NCBI GenBank assembly: GCA_905116865.2
Contig: CAJHNH020006024.1
Location: 446,577 to 510,576, forward strand
Direction: 5' to 3'
From: Candidula unifasciata
Lineage: Eukaryota > Mollusca > Gastropoda > Stylommatophora > Geomitridae
Length of the DNA stretch: 64,000 nt
This document shows positions 23,890-37,291 of the stretch, one piece after another. A program made the translations under genes and the position numbers. The number at the start of each line of letters is the position of its first letter. Within the stretch, counting starts at the first letter, position 1. The notes beneath the pieces are model-generated. The model saw only the letters and a program-made list of their open reading frames with translations, did not search any database and was not told the origin of the DNA.

Positions 23890-24730
23890 CGAGAAATGAC
23901 ACCATCGTATCAAAGTTTTAAGACAAGAAAACTCATCCGCAGCTCCTCTAGTAGAGGATGGACACTCAACAGGTTCTACAGACATGATATCCATGAAGAC
24001 AAATGGACAATCCAATATAATTTTGAACATATCACCTCCTGGTCTATAAAAATATGTCTAGTGTCATTACAATCAGACTAAGGACAGGGCACAACAGACT
24101 TCGTCAACATATGTGCAAACTTTTCGGCGAAGGAAACATGGAGACGTGTTCCTGCAGTGTGGCTCCCAAAAATGCTGAGCATGTGCTCCAACACTGTCAA
24201 CTGTATGCTGACAACAGAGACGCCATCTGGCCTGTTCCAACCACAACTAAAGACAAAACTAGATCATACACGAGAAGATATGGACTGGACGATAGCTTTC
24301 ATAAAGGCTACCGGCCTCCTGTTTTCTGACAGAAGGATCGAAAGAAGAAGATTACATGTTGAATCTGCCAACAGCATGAGAAAGTAAATCAAATAGACAA
24401 CAGCAGGCTACTCTAAGTTTTTCAGAAAAGTGCCAAAAAACCAAAGTTTAAAACAAACTGTTGGACACTTTAAATACTTGGCAAGCACCTTTACATATAA
24501 TGGCAAAACAGACAGAGAGACTAGAGCAACAAATTCCATAGAGACACAAAGACATATTATAAATGCCGTCTTTATACTAACCGTGTGCTGTCAGTGACAG
24601 ACATGGACAGTGACGAACGAACAAACATTAAAAATGTGACCACCTTAGAAATACCAAATATGGACAAAAGAAAGAAAGATACCATAGATGGCTAGTATCT
24701 TCTCTCACTCTAGCAACCTAAAACACTGCT
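23890..24730 (+). pseudogene. LINE ORF2 fragments: zinc-knuckle tail and decayed RT region
   Basis: 24054-24390 reads SVITIRLRTGHNRLRQHMCK, ETCSCSVAPKNAEHVLQHCQ, LYADNRDAIWPVPTTTKDKT: the Jockey-type end with the CxC...H...C knuckle intact. From 24400 to 24730 a second, degraded frame gives TVGHFKYLASTFTYNGK and TDRETRA, the post-palm region of another LINE type, so two elements adjoin here. Confidence 0.75.
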
Positions 24731-25074
24731 AAAAGGCTAAAGACATCAAACAACACCACATGGACACAAACAAGATGGTTCCATTTACTGTTTCCATAAA
24801 AGCTTATGTTGACACCCACAAATGTAATACTGTAAATGGCTTGTCATAAATCTACATTTGAGGTGGGGTGTCATATTCACAGAACATATCAAGTCTTCAA
24901 ATCAAATGAATAAATTAACATGACACAGTTAATAGTTTCACTTTTTCAATGTCAGGCAATCGTTTCTACAACACTTTTAAATGAGTTTTTGTATGGTACA
25001 GTAAAATCTATGAGTCTATATGAGTTAAAACAACACACGATTATGAGACAGAACTAGTCCAAGCAGTAACTGGA

Positions 25075-25270
25075 GCGGGATGTAAAAGGATCCTTTTCCA
25101 TGTATATAAGGTGTATAGTAAAAAGGACCATTTCCACACCTTTCAGGTGTATTGGGCATATAGGGTTTGACCTATAATTTTATAGGCTAATCGGCGCTCG
25201 GTGGGTGATGTGGTCAACATCACACTGGCCGCCTTTACTTCCCAGGACTGTGTGAGGGAAGGAGGGAGGA
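25075..25270 (-). mobile_element. SINE subfamily 1, 3' half
   Basis: Contains cctttcaggtgtattgggcatatagg, tcggcgctcggtgggtgatg and ctttacttcccaggac; the head half is absent. Next to it (25280-25490) is the 'acaaaactcaag' repeat described separately. Confidence 0.65.
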
Positions 25271-25499
25271 AGACAGACCCACTGCAACCTAAAATGCATG
25301 TGGTAAAAGGTGATTAATTAAGGGTGTTGTTCCCTTCAAAGTCAATCTGCCTAAGAGACAAGGAACCAATAGTCTGAACACAAACAAGAGATGTAAACCA
25401 GAGATGCACGCAAAACTCAAGCTAGGAACAAGGCCAAAGTAAAGAAAAAGATGAATAATCTGAACTTTATGCCAAAGTTTACAGCTCATGAATGTGAAG

Positions 25500-26090
25500 A
25501 ACTGTTTGATAACTGCTTACTCTATGAAGTATAGGGTAAGTTCTACAACTGCTTACTCACTGTGACGTATTGAGTTCTAAACTTGCTCACTCCCTGTGAA
25601 GTTTTGGGTAAGTTCTACATTTCCTTGCTCTCTAAGAAGTACTGGGGTAAGTTCTATAATTGCTTAGTCTCCATGAAGTATTGGGGAAAGTTCTATAATT
25701 GCTTACTCTCTATGAAGTATTAGGCTAAGTTCTATAATTGGTAACTCTCTATGAAGTATTGGGGTAAGTTCTACACTTGCTTACTCTCTATGACATACAG
25801 GGGTAAGTTCTACACTTGCTTACTCTCTATGACATACAGGGGTAAGTTCTACACTTGCTTACTCTCTATGAAGTATTACGGTTAAGTTCTACACTTGCTT
25901 ACACTCTATGAAGTACTGGGGTAAGTTCTACACCTCCTTACTCTCTATGAGTTTCTGGGGTAAGTTCTATAATTGCCTACTCTCTATAAATAATTGGGAT
26001 ACATTCTATACTTGATTATTCTCTACGAGACATTAGGTTAACTTGTATAATTATTTATTCTTTATGAGGTATTGTTGCTATTTTTCTATA
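25500..26090. repeat. About 40-bp minisatellite, about 14 units
   Basis: Units of the type cttactctctatgaagtatt plus ggggtaagttctacaattg. Central units are alike; both edges decay. Confidence 0.92.
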
Positions 26091-26284
26091 TCAATTATTA
26101 CATTCTGTTTATTGCTGACAGTCTGGTCGATTTCATCATTCTGCACTCTGTTGTTGTTAATGCATCAGAACTATAATCTCTTGGACCAAACAGAGCAACA
26201 CTACAAAATGTTTTAATGTTATACTGCACTTGCTACACTTCTATGTTCTGGACTTACGTGAGCTATGAATGAGTTCATATACCT

Positions 26285-26560
26285 AGATGTGCCAAGGGCG
26301 TCATGGTAGTGGCGTGGCTAGCCCTCTTGCCTGCTGGACAGTTTGTCATGGGTTTGAATCTGCATCAAAGATTTTTTTTAAAATTGTGACATGAACTCCC
26401 AGGCTGACCCATCCTCAAATGGATACCAGGAAATTTTCCAGAAAGTAAATGCAGCTGGCATGATCTTGACATCACAATCAAGTGCCACTTTAGGTCTATA
26501 AAAACATACAGCTAGCATCATTTGCTCAATAGGCTCAAAGATGTGAAAAAGGGGGACCTT
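26285..26560 (+). mobile_element. SINE, tRNA-like head, diverged
   Basis: The head ggcgtcatggtagtggcgtggctag, a B-box-like gggtttgaatctg, then ctgacccatcctcaaatggatac and gtctataaaaacatac give the same order of blocks as the 53022 SINE. Confidence 0.6.
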
Positions 26561-26954
26561 TATTTTACATTGCTTCAATGTATACTTTTTTCACAAATAA
26601 ACATTCTGTTCGATTCTAGGCCTCTGGTCCTTGTATGATCACATCAATCATTTCATACTGCCACATCTGAACAACATAAAACCGGACAAGAAATGAGGCT
26701 ACAAACTTCCAAACACATGATATAATAAGCATAATTTGAGTAAACATAAAAAAGAAAACAAAATGAGAAATAATTACACAGCCATATTTTTAATTTACAG
26801 ACAAATATTGCACATATAAAATATCCTTGTATTTTACTTTACTTTTATTAAGTACAAACATAATTTTACAAGAATAATGTAAGTTACTTTCGTATAACAG
26901 CCAACTGTGATATACATTCTAAAAGCGGTGGAGATCAAATAATTTGGCTTGGCT

Positions 26955-27190
26955 GTAATTCTACACCACAGATCAAATGGTTGGACATGTGTCAAAACTC
27001 CTGCAAGGAAGAGCACAGCAGAGAGCCCTACCACTTAGACAAAGCAAACAAACTAGAGGTCACCCACTCAAGCAATGGACAGATGCTATAAAGGTCAGCA
27101 TCTGTGTAGCTTGTACCAGAGGTCTCTTCAGTCGGCCTTCTTTATGTTTGACTCCATTACTAGTCATTCATCCTGGGACATTGAAATAAA
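26955..27190 (+). pseudogene. LINE ORF 3' end, IKWFGH-type
   Basis: QIKW then GHVSKLLQGRAQQRALPLRQ, SKQTRGHPLKQWTDAIKVSI; same layout as 41990 with frameshifts. Confidence 0.55.
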
Positions 27191-27194
27191 AAAA

Positions 27195-28364
27195 AGCAAG
27201 TACAACTGTACAAGAGAGGGGGGAGTGGGGAGAAAGAAGAGGGAGAGGTAAGGGGAATTAGAGGGAAACAGAGAGCTCTTGAATACTGCAACCTATAATT
27301 TATCCAGAAAGAAAAAAATGGAATCCACACAGACAACGAAATCCTAATAATTTCCACTTGTGTAGAAACATTTTGCATTCTGGAGTTTCTTTGTGTTTAA
27401 AACTACACAAAGATCTGCTCAATTATACATGTTTTATAAATATGTTTTCTCTGTAAATAAAAAAACAAATTATCGCATGGGGGGATGAGAGAGAGAAAAA
27501 GAGACAGAAAGAGAGAGAGAAATGGAAGTCACATTCAGTACAACAAAATATTTCACCAAGCATTTAACCTATGACATCCAAAAACACTCTCAGGTTGTGA
27601 CAAGATACAACTGACTACAAAAAATTAGTATGTTCTCTAAAAAGCACCACTTAAACTCACACCAGGCAGGCACACTACAAATAAATACACAATGCAGTAT
27701 AGGAATGAGATTATAATAAAGCAATTAGGAATAAATAATGAATGTTTAATTATGCACACTATTAGAAACAATATACAACACGCAGACATGTCCCCAGCAA
27801 ATGCTGAGCCTGTGCTCCGACACTGAAGAAAAAGATACTGTCAAACTGAGTACTCTACAAGAGGATATGTCTGACAGGTGCCAATGTGTCACATCAAAAC
27901 TTCTGCAGCAAGCAAGTAGGAAATCTGCTGTTTTGAGATCAGATGTAAAAAATATAATAATGATGGCTTTTTTGTTTAAATCCGTACAATGTTTAAAACA
28001 AAACAAAAAAATCCATTCAGAATAATCCAAGACACTGACAGTACTGACATCAATGACTAGACCAATGCGATCACATTCTGTATACAAATAAGACAAATCT
28101 GTAAAACGGATGTGCACACAAAACTCAAGTTCTGGAACAAGACTAAAGTTTAGAAGTGGATGAACAACCAGAACTTTCCGTCAGTGACTGCTAAGAAGAA
28201 AATTATAGCGCATTGACACATTACATTTACATTATGTATTCTTAGTGGAAACTGAACGGGGTCAACTGACAAAACAACAGCTACAACTTACATAAGTATT
28301 TCTTTTGGTAAAAGGTTTAGGTTACTGACAATAAAATACCTACAATATATATAAAGTATCTTCC
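27195..28364. other. Non-coding stretch
   Basis: Purine-rich 27215-27270 and GA-rich 27485-27525; a piece of the 'acaaaactcaagc' repeat at 28095-28170. No gene evidence. Confidence 0.5.
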
Positions 28365-28622
28365 AAACACCTTCAAGCGTACTGGGCATATAGGGCTAGA
28401 CCTATATTTTATAAACCAATCGGAACTTGGTGGGGGATGTGATCAACATCATGTCTGCCTCCTTTACTTCCCAGGACTTTACCTGCTACCATTTCAAGGT
28501 TGGGTCAACGTGGGAGCCAAGGTTATTTTTTAAGAAAAAAGTCTGGCATCATCAGAATCTAAAACTATGACCTTACGATCTGCAGGCAAGAATCTAGCCG
28601 CTACACCACGACGGCTTCCTAT
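28365..28622 (-). mobile_element. tRNA-derived SINE, subfamily 1
   Basis: Runs from ccttcaagcgtactgggcatatagg through cggaacttggtgggggatg and cccaggacttta to a head readable on the minus strand as gccgtcgtggtgtagcggctag. The body carries a short deletion. Confidence 0.75.
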
Positions 28623-28654
28623 TGAGGATAACAGGATAAGTATTTCTTGTGAGC

Positions 28655-29130
28655 ACTGGGCTCAGAGTCTGGTAACAAAGAAATATCTAACATTTATTTA
28701 GGAATGGATGATAAGTATTCTCTCTGGGCAAAGGTTGGGGTCCGCTTACAAAGAAATACCTAACATTTATTGACAAATGGATGGTAAGTATTCTCTCTAG
28801 GCAAAGGCTGGAGTCCGCTGACAAAGAAATACCTAACATTTATTGACAAATGGATGATAAGTATTCTCTCTAGGCAAAGGCTGGAGTCCGCTGACAAAGA
28901 AATACCTAACATTTATTGACAAATGGATGATAAGTATTCTCTCTAGGCAAAGGCTGGAGTCCGCTGACAAAGAAATACCTAACATTTATTTAGGAATGGA
29001 TAATAAGTATTCTCTCTGGGCAAAGGCTGAAATCCGTTGACAAAGAAATATCTAACATTTATTTAGGAATGGTTGATAAGTATTCTCTCTGGGCAAAGGC
29101 TGGAGTCCGCTGATAAAGAAATACCTAACA
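28655..29130. repeat. 73-bp minisatellite, about six units
   Basis: Units: gacaaagaaatacctaacat, ttattgacaaatggatgata, agtattctctctaggcaaag, gctggagtccgct. Inner units are nearly identical; outer units carry ttatttaggaatgg instead of ttattgacaaatgg. Confidence 0.94.
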
Positions 29131-29389
29131 TCTATCCTGGCAACAGTGTCCAGGCAAGCTTAGTTCCAGCCAGTTTACAAACTGTAATGAATTGCAGAAA
29201 AATTACGTATGTTCTAATATTTAAGCCAAACTGCCATTTTCTGATCTACATTCCTCTTTTCACTTACTAAACACTTCAGTAAAACTGAAATTAAATTTAA
29301 AAAATAAAATTAAAAAACCACTAAAAACATATGGGATAAAACCTGGCATATTGAAGTCAATCCTCTTGACTTTAAACTGAATGATTTTT

Positions 29390-29601
29390 TTTTTTAAAAA
29401 GACGAAAAGAAAACTTGTGTTCCGTAAAAACAATAAGGTGTCGGCCGCAGCGCCACCATTCTTAACTTTGGGAACATAGCGAACAAATGACCATGTCTGT
29501 GAAATGAACCCACAGACTTCAGAGCACGAGGAAGAGACTTCACCACATAGACCCCACTGTCTTCCATGATGCAGTTATCACACCACTGTCCAATTGCTGT
29601 G

Positions 29602-29646
<45 letters not shown>

Positions 29647-29715
29647 GCCTGCAGTAACACTCAAACCCTGATTCATCTAGGATCATGAAACTGAGAAACA
29701 CAGTCAAGAACCTCT
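29390..29715 (-). mobile_element. Probable tRNA-headed retroposon with poly(A)
   Basis: On the minus strand gtggcttagaggttcttgac and gaatcagggtttgagtgtta look like A and B boxes; an A run (29610-29643) lies within. Tentative. Confidence 0.4.
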
Positions 29716-29734
29716 AAGCCACAGACTTATAAAG

Positions 29735-30013
29735 TAAGTAAAAAAAAGTAAAGATCCCTTTACACGCCCTTAAGCGCATCGGGCATATGGGAAGAGCACC
29801 CATATTTTTACACACCAATCGGCACTCGGTGGGTAATGTGGTCAGCATTACGTCTTTACTTTCCCAGGACAGCCCATCCTGGTACCCATTTGAGGCTGGG
29901 CCGACCTGCGACATCCCATACCACGATAAAAATCCACGAAGCCCGCAGTGGGTTCCGATCGCGGTACGTCGGATTACGAGTCAGACTCGCAACGCCTTAG
30001 CAACGGACGCCAA
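29735..30013 (-). mobile_element. tRNA-derived SINE, subfamily 2, with 10-bp TSD
   Basis: Same body as the copy at 53022 (cctttacacgcccttaagcgcatcgg, catcctggtacccatt, read on the plus strand) but a different tRNA-like head, with ggcgttgcgagtctgactcg and the B-box-like gatcggaaccc on the minus strand. The duplication acttataaag flanks it at 29725-29734 and 30014-30023. Confidence 0.8.
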
Positions 30014-30289
30014 ACTTATAAAGACGGAGATACAATTAGCAAAAGCCACACAAAACTATAAACAGAAACAGTAAGATTTCTTAGCCTCCTAAATGAGATG
30101 ATGAATTCACAGCAACAAACTGGCTGAATAATGTGCGCGCAATGTAATGTTTTGCTAAAGGATATACTCCTAATAATTAGCAGACAAGATCTTATTTTGT
30201 CCATCATCCATTAATAAGATAAAAAGGTTGAGACATTCACTATAAACACACACACACAAATGGGGTGGGGGGGGGGGGGGGGCATCATC

Positions 30290-30620
30290 TGATGATTAGA
30301 TACCTCCTCTTGAGCAGATCTTTCACTCAAACTGTTGCTTATACATTTTATGCATGTGCTAGCTACTAGTTTTGTCGGGACTGCTGTTTCATCACTTTTC
30401 ACAGGGACAGTGATATGCATTTTGTGTGGATTTTCAGCTTGTGCGCTGCAGCACATATGTAGCCCATAAAATACCCTTTGTTGGCACCTTTTGTTGCTGC
30501 CTTTTACATTTAATGCATGTGCAAGTTATCAGTTTTGATGGGACTGTTATCTCTGTCCCTTTTTACAAGCTTCAGTGACTAGGCATTATATGCGGATTGT
30601 GCCGGCACAGGAAGATGGCA
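30290..30620. repeat. Two-unit tandem duplication of about 160 bp
   Basis: atttaatgcatgtgcaagttatcagttttgatgggactg-type sequence (30500-) echoes tttatgcatgtgctagctac...tttgtcgggactg (30348-); both end ...tgcggattgtgc / tgtggattttcagcttgtgc. Diverged. Confidence 0.65.
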
Positions 30621-31384
30621 ATCATGGGGTGACCTGTTGTTACAAAGTTGGAATCATGACAATATGCCACTTTAGTTTTATGTTAACAAATGCAAACTGT
30701 GTGTAATAGACTATTAATAAGACTGCAGTAAACTACACGAGTCAAGAATTCTCAAGAAAGAATACACTACAATCTAAACTTTTGAAGTAAGTTACTGACA
30801 GATTAAGCATTCATAATTAATACAAATATATACACATTGAATGCTGCTGTCACAAAGTTATAATAAATAGGCAAACACAGTAAACATGAACTTGTGAAAT
30901 ACAACAAAGAGATGGCATTTCCAATAACAGCTTAGCTTTCATTATTATTTTGTGATCAGAAACTGAGAACTTGATCATCTCCATATTCTTCTTCTTTTTT
31001 CTTTTCATTTGTCTGAGTGAAGTAATTGCAAGGAGCCTACTTACAGCAAAGCTGCGATATTTGCACCTTTCAGCCAACACATCCGACATCATCAAGCATT
31101 TGTTGACTGGATGATAATTTCCATGTAACACTAAATATAGTTCATCACACAAAAACCATGATACTATTACTTGTACTTTATATGAAACTGGATATTTCCT
31201 CATCCAGAAACCTAATAATATTCTTCTTCTTCTGCGTTCATCCGAAGATGTAATTGCGTTGTGTCTGTTTACAGCATAGCACCTTTCGGCCAACATATCC
31301 GACTTCTGTGGGCATTTGTTGACTGGGTTAGCCTTCCCCATTAGTTTCTGGGGAGATGGCAGTCTTATTTTGCCTTATAATTTC

Positions 31385-31770
31385 TTGTACTTCATATGGC
31401 ACCAGATATCTCATCCAGAAACATAAAATTAGTTGTACTTCATATGGCACTGGATATTTCCTCAACCAGAAGCATTTACTATTACTTGTACTTCATATGA
31501 CACTGGATATTTTCTTAACCAGAAGCATTTACTATTACTTGTACTTCATATGGCACTGGATATTTCCTCAACCAGATGCATTTACTATTACTTGTACTTC
31601 ATATGGCACTGGATATTTCCTCAACCAGAAACATTTACTATTACTTGTACTTCATATGACACTGGATATTTCCTTAACCAGAAGCATTTACTATTACTTG
31701 TACTTCATATGGCACTTGATATCTTCTCATCATCCAGAAGCATTTACTATTACTTGTACTCTCTACAGTA
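31385..31770. repeat. 53-bp minisatellite, seven units
   Basis: Units of acttgtacttcatatggcac, tggatatttcctcaaccaga, agcatttactatt. The 53-bp period shifts frame each unit, so the open frames here are repeat artefacts. Confidence 0.95.
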
Positions 31771-32729
31771 CTGGACAATTCTTCATCTAAAAATGTTTTT
31801 TTTACGCTGCATGGCACTGGATAGGCCATCAACATCAAACATATAGATCAATGTTCTTAAACTTTTTTATATCGCAAATATAAGTCACACTATTTTTTCG
31901 TCAACGATTTTTTGGTTAAAATACTGCGGCCTACACACGTGTAAATACGGTAATACTTTTACTTAGCTGACAATAAACATACAAGCATGCATCAAGAGAA
32001 AGCCCAATAAAGGTGAACTAATAGAGCAAATTGATACACTGACACCCCCCTCAAAGAATCTAGTGAGACCTAGATGACAGTGAGGTCAAGGTAATCCCGA
32101 AGCAGCAGTGTGAAAATGATGGAACTTCACATGCACCAGGTTGTGATATTATGAGATGTAGTGACCAACCCTCTGCTGACTTTCCTTCCAACACACATCA
32201 CTTTTGACAAAGGTACACAGATAATTACAATGGCAGGCAATGATTTTACAATTAAATAATCAGGTGGCAAACTGCATCTTTCCTTTCTTTTAGTTGAGCC
32301 TCCTTTCATATATTAAGGCGTATTCATTAGATGACAAACAGTTTTTCCACTCAAACTGTTATCATATACACAACAACTACGTGTGGGTCCAGGGGAGGTG
32401 GGGGAGGGGGCACTGCTTCTAATAAGCATGTTGTAAAAGGCGACCAATCAGGGGTTTACTGAAATCAGATGTCTTAGGTCGAAAGGTGCAGAAACCACAA
32501 CACAACCAAACAACCACTTTTAAGGGAAAATGCAGAAGAAGAAGATATACAGTTATTAAACATGTACAAAACAATCTATTCATTGAAACTATTATCATAA
32601 TGCAACAGACAGCCTCTCTATTAATACTGCCATACAGAAATCATACAAAGCACAGATATTAAAACTATTACCATGTACTCACACAAAAACCTGTCTCACC
32701 ACATCACATACTGACCTCCATCAATATGG

Positions 32730-33610
32730 TGACATCTTCAAAAACACCACTGTCGCCATATGCCCACTAGCACCATATCAACATGGTGACAGATACATCA
32801 TTTCCAATAATACCACAATCAATACGTTGACAGATATATCCCCAATAACACCACTATCAATAAGGTGACTGTAATCTCCACTAACACCACTATCAACATG
32901 GTGCCTAGTCCCTAAAAACACAACTATCAGCACTGTAACAGACAGCATCTTCCACTAACACCCTATCAACATGGTGCCTAGTCCCTAAAAACACAACTAT
33001 CAGCACTGTAACAGAGAGCATCTTCCACTAACACCACTATCAACATGGTGCCTAGTCCCTAAAAACACAACTATCAGCACTGTAAGAGACAGAATCTTCC
33101 ACTAACACCCTTTCAACATGGTGCCTAGTCCCTAAAAACACAACTATCAGCACTGTTACAGACAGCATCTTCCACTAACACCCTATCAACATGGTGCATA
33201 GTCCCTAAAAACACAACTATCAGCACTGTTACAGACAGCATCTTCCACTAACACCCTTTCAACATGGTGCCTAGTCTCTAAAAACACAACTATCAGCACT
33301 GTTACAGACAGCATCTTCCACTAACACCCTATCAACATGGTGCATAGTCCCTAAAAACACAACTATCAGCACTGTTACAGACAGCATCTTCCACTAACAC
33401 CCTATCAACATGGTGCCTAGTCCCTAAAAACACAACTATCAGCACTGTAACAGACAACATCTTCCACTAACACCCTATTAACATGGTGACTCCAATCTCC
33501 AGTAATACAACTATCAATATCGTGACTAATCCCTAAAAAACACCATTTTCAATATGGTGACTGACAGCACCTCCACAAACACCACCATTAATATGGTGAT
33601 AGCAGTCTAT
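32730..33610. repeat. Compound minisatellite: about 73-bp units in diverged flanks
   Basis: The core 32890-33480 repeats tggtgcctagtccctaaaaa, cacaactatcagcactgtaa, cagacagcatcttccactaa, caccctatcaaca. The flanks are shorter, older units of accactatcaatatggtgac. Confidence 0.93.
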
Positions 33611-33619
33611 CCGAACATC

Positions 33620-34600
33620 ATCAAGTAACCATAGAGAAATTATAACAAGTAAAGCAACTAAACAGACAAAATAACTAAAGACACAATCAACAATATATGA
33701 ATTCACACTTCAACTGAACAGTGATAGAAAACAAAAAATAAGACCCAACAACAAAAAGTTAATAAAACTAGGAAGACAAGATTAGGAGTATTATCCGGAG
33801 ATAAAAACTATGAAGACAGTCTACCAATTGTGATACAGACTAGAACAGTTTAACACATTCCAGTAAAGCGTATTTATTAGAATCATAACTGCTGATTGTG
33901 CAGGAAATTAAATACAAAAATTATCTGCCATTAAAAAACTGAAAGTGTGCTGAAATACCAAAGATAATGAGTTGCATTTTATAATGGTGCATCCTGGTTG
34001 CAAAAACTTTATTTTCAAAGGGTCACAAAGTGGGCACTCTAGCTGTTTTACATTGTGCCCTTCCAAACACATGAGCAACTAGGCTGTAAATAAATCTTAA
34101 ATGGTTGCTCACATAACAGTAGCAATTATGCAAAACTGCATAAATATGAGAAATCTGAAAAAGGGAGAAACTAAATTGGTGAAAAAAATTAATTAAATAG
34201 TGGAAACGTAAAAACATGAATTTCATAAAATAGAAACTAAAATAGAAACTAAGTAATAAATAAAACAAGAAAAATGGTAATTGTACAAGAGACGCTTAGA
34301 AGAGCTTAAAAAAAAGAACAAATGGAAACAAAGTTTAAAAAAAAAAAAGCTTTGAATAAATAATAAAATAACATAAGCTCAACTGGAGAGTAAGCACAAC
34401 AGAAGGTATCTGATCTTCAGACATAGTGCTGCATCTAAATCAAATGTTTCAATCTCTTGCAACTTCTATACACTTGTGATAGACCCACCCACTCCAGCCA
34501 GGACTTGTATGTCTGTCCCCTGCTGTGCATCCGAGCTTACACAGCTACAATATGATGTCAGCATAACTGTCTGAAGCATAAACAGATTTTTCTACTGTGT
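33620..34600. other. Non-coding, A-rich
   Basis: No recognisable element or gene. Confidence 0.5.
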
Positions 34601-35640
34601 TGTTTGTTAAAAGATTGTTATACCATGATGTCTGTTACAAGATTATTATACTGTGTTGTTTGTTAAAAGATTGTTATACCATGATGTCTGTTACAAGATT
34701 ATTATACTGTGTTGTTTGTTAAAAGATTGTTATACCATGATGTCTGTCTGTTACAAGATTATTATACTGTGTTGTTTGTTAAAAGATTGTTATACCATGA
34801 TGTCTGTCTGTTACAAGATTATTATACTGTGTTGTTTGTTAAAAGATTGTTATACCATGATGTCTGTTACAAGATTATTATACTGTGTTGTTTGTTAAAA
34901 GATTGTTATACCATGATGTCTATTACAAGATTATTATACTGTGTTGTTTGTTAAAAGATTGTTATACCATGATGTCTGTTGCAAGATTATTATACTGTGT
35001 TGTTTGTTAAAAGACTGTTATACCATGCTGTCTGTCTGTTACAAGATTATTATACTATGTTGTCTGTTAAAAGACTGTGATACCATGCTGTCTGTCTGTT
35101 ACAAGATAATTTTACTGTGTTGTTTGTTAAAAGATTGTTATACCATTATGTCTGTAACAAGATTATTATACTGTGATGTTTGTTAAAAGACTGTTATACC
35201 ATGCTGTCTGTCTGTTACAAGATTATTATACTGTGTTTGTTAAAAGACTGTTATACCATGCTGTCTGTCTGTTACAAGATTATTATACTATGTTGTCTGT
35301 TAAAAGACTGTTATACCATGCTGTCTGTCTGTTACAAGATTATTATACTATGTTGTCTGTTAAAAGTCTGTGATACCATGCTGTCTGTTACAAGATTATT
35401 ATACTATGTTTTCTGTTAAAAGACTGCTATACCATGCTCACTGACTGTTAAAATATTACCACACCTTGTTGTCTCTAAAACATTTGTTAAACTATGCTGT
35501 ATGTTTGTTAAAATATCTCTAAATCCATGTTGTCTGTTAAAAAACTGTTACGCCATGCTGTCTGTCCGCTAAAATATTTCTATACCATGTTGTCTACTAA
35601 AAGCAAGACTGTTATATTATGCTGTCTAATAGACTATTAA
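34600..35640. repeat. 52/56/60-bp minisatellite
   Basis: About 18 units of gttaaaagattgttatacca, tgatgtctgttacaagatta, ttatactgtgttgttt. A 4-bp tctg duplication inside some units makes the 60-bp form. Units are homogeneous at the left and decay to the right of 35430. Confidence 0.95.
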
Positions 35641-36885
35641 AAGATAGAAAAAATTAGGACAAATGTCTCTTCATTAAAGAAAATGCTGACACACACAGAC
35701 ACAAATTATACTGATCTGAAAAATAAACAGGTTCGCCATGAAACCATTCTACTGTAGCATCAGTGTATTAACCAAGGCAAAATCTAACGTATCTATCTTG
35801 CAACATGTCTGATGTATCTATCTTGCAACATGTCTAATGTAGAATCTATAAATCACCCCAATTTATAAGATGCATGGGAGAGCAGTATTTTCTCACTCTC
35901 CTGGAAGTTTTTTTCTTTTTGTTTTTAGGACACATGTGCATACATACAATGCCAAAGAAAAGAGAGGAAAAGGAACTCAAAAAAAATAACACAGACCAAG
36001 CGCGAGGGGAGGGGGGGGGGGGGGACAGGCAAGCAAAGAGAAAAGAGAGACGGACAGACAGAGAGTGAGGGGTTAGAAGAGACAAGCAAGCAAAATTAAA
36101 AACAGACAAGATGACAGGCCGAAAGCAACAGACAGAAAGATTTGCAAATTTTTTTCCCCCATTTCAGTTTTAAACAAATAAAATATGAAAGCAGGATTTT
36201 TAAAGAAGTTTTCTATAACAACAAACTGGCATATACCCCAATCAACAAAACAATGAACAAGAAAATACAAAACTGTCATCAGTTAAAATAAAAAAAAATA
36301 AAAAAATTTAATAATAATTTTTAAAAAATAATGCAAGAGAAGCAGTGAGAGATAACCATGACAATGCTGAGGATAGGGAAACGGTGATAAGGAAAATATC
36401 TGTACTCTGAATTTAAAAAAAAAAATGCTTTCACTGACTCAGTAGAAACAGGCTTATTTGTTTTTCCAATTACTTAAAAATGTATATTTGAATCACTGTC
36501 TACATAGCACACACCAAGGCTCACATCAGATGCTTCTTCCAACCTGGTGCTGAAAGGCAGAACAGGGCTAGAACATGAAAAGAAGAAGACATGTGTACAT
36601 GTGTGCTAAAAAAACACTTCCAAGAGAGTGAGAAAATACAGATTTCACATGCATCTATTTAAAATGTCAATTGAGGTGATTTACAGATTCTATATTAGAC
36701 ATGTTGCAAGGCAGATACATTAGATTTTGCCTTGGTTAATGCACTAATGCTACAATCCGGACAGAAGTGGTTGAAAACACAGCTGGAAAAGAAGGAGCTC
36801 AGAAAGACCCATCTAGACATCTCCAATAAAAGCAATATAAATGGCTTGGCACTAAAAGAATCAACTTTCTTCTCTAGCTTCTTTC
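35640..36885. other. Non-coding; includes G run and a LINE 3' end
   Basis: G run at 36010-36023; GA-rich 36030-36075; 36540-36592 is the 3' end of the LINE family also seen at 63290, with its GAAGAAG tail. Confidence 0.55.
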
Positions 36886-36888
36886 ACC

Positions 36889-36889
<1 letters not shown>

Positions 36890-36921
<32 letters not shown>

Positions 36922-36969
36922 TGTATGTATGTATGTATGTATGTATGTATGTATGTATGTATGTATGTA

Positions 36970-37004
<35 letters not shown>

Positions 37005-37029
37005 ATGTATGTATGTATGTGTGTATGTA

Positions 37030-37064
<35 letters not shown>

Positions 37065-37113
37065 ATGTATGTATGTATGTATGTATGTATGTATGTATGT
37101 ATGTGTGTATGTA

Positions 37114-37148
<35 letters not shown>

Positions 37149-37291
37149 ATGTATGTATGTATGTATGTATGTATGTATGTATGTATGTATGTATGTATGC
37201 ATGCATGCATGCATGCATGCATGCATGCATGCATGCATGCATGCATGCATGTATGTATGTATGCATGTATGTATGTATGTATGTATGTATG
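36890..37291. repeat. 400-bp compound microsatellite (ATGT, GT, GCAT)
   Basis: (TATG)n interrupted by three (GT) stretches and a block of 13 GCAT units at 37198-37250. The GCAT block is self-complementary. All open frames through it are repeat translations. Confidence 0.98.

Noticed and set aside
30850..31341. 163-codon minus-strand frame
   Set aside because: Contains two copies of the dispersed 'tttacagc' repeat; the two halves resemble each other only because of that repeat.
31356..31846. Two overlapping frames of about 140 codons
   Set aside because: 53-bp minisatellite read in shifting frames.
34653..35419. Series of 60-80-codon frames with CYTMM / LLYHDV repeats
   Set aside because: Repeat translation of the 52/56/60-bp array.
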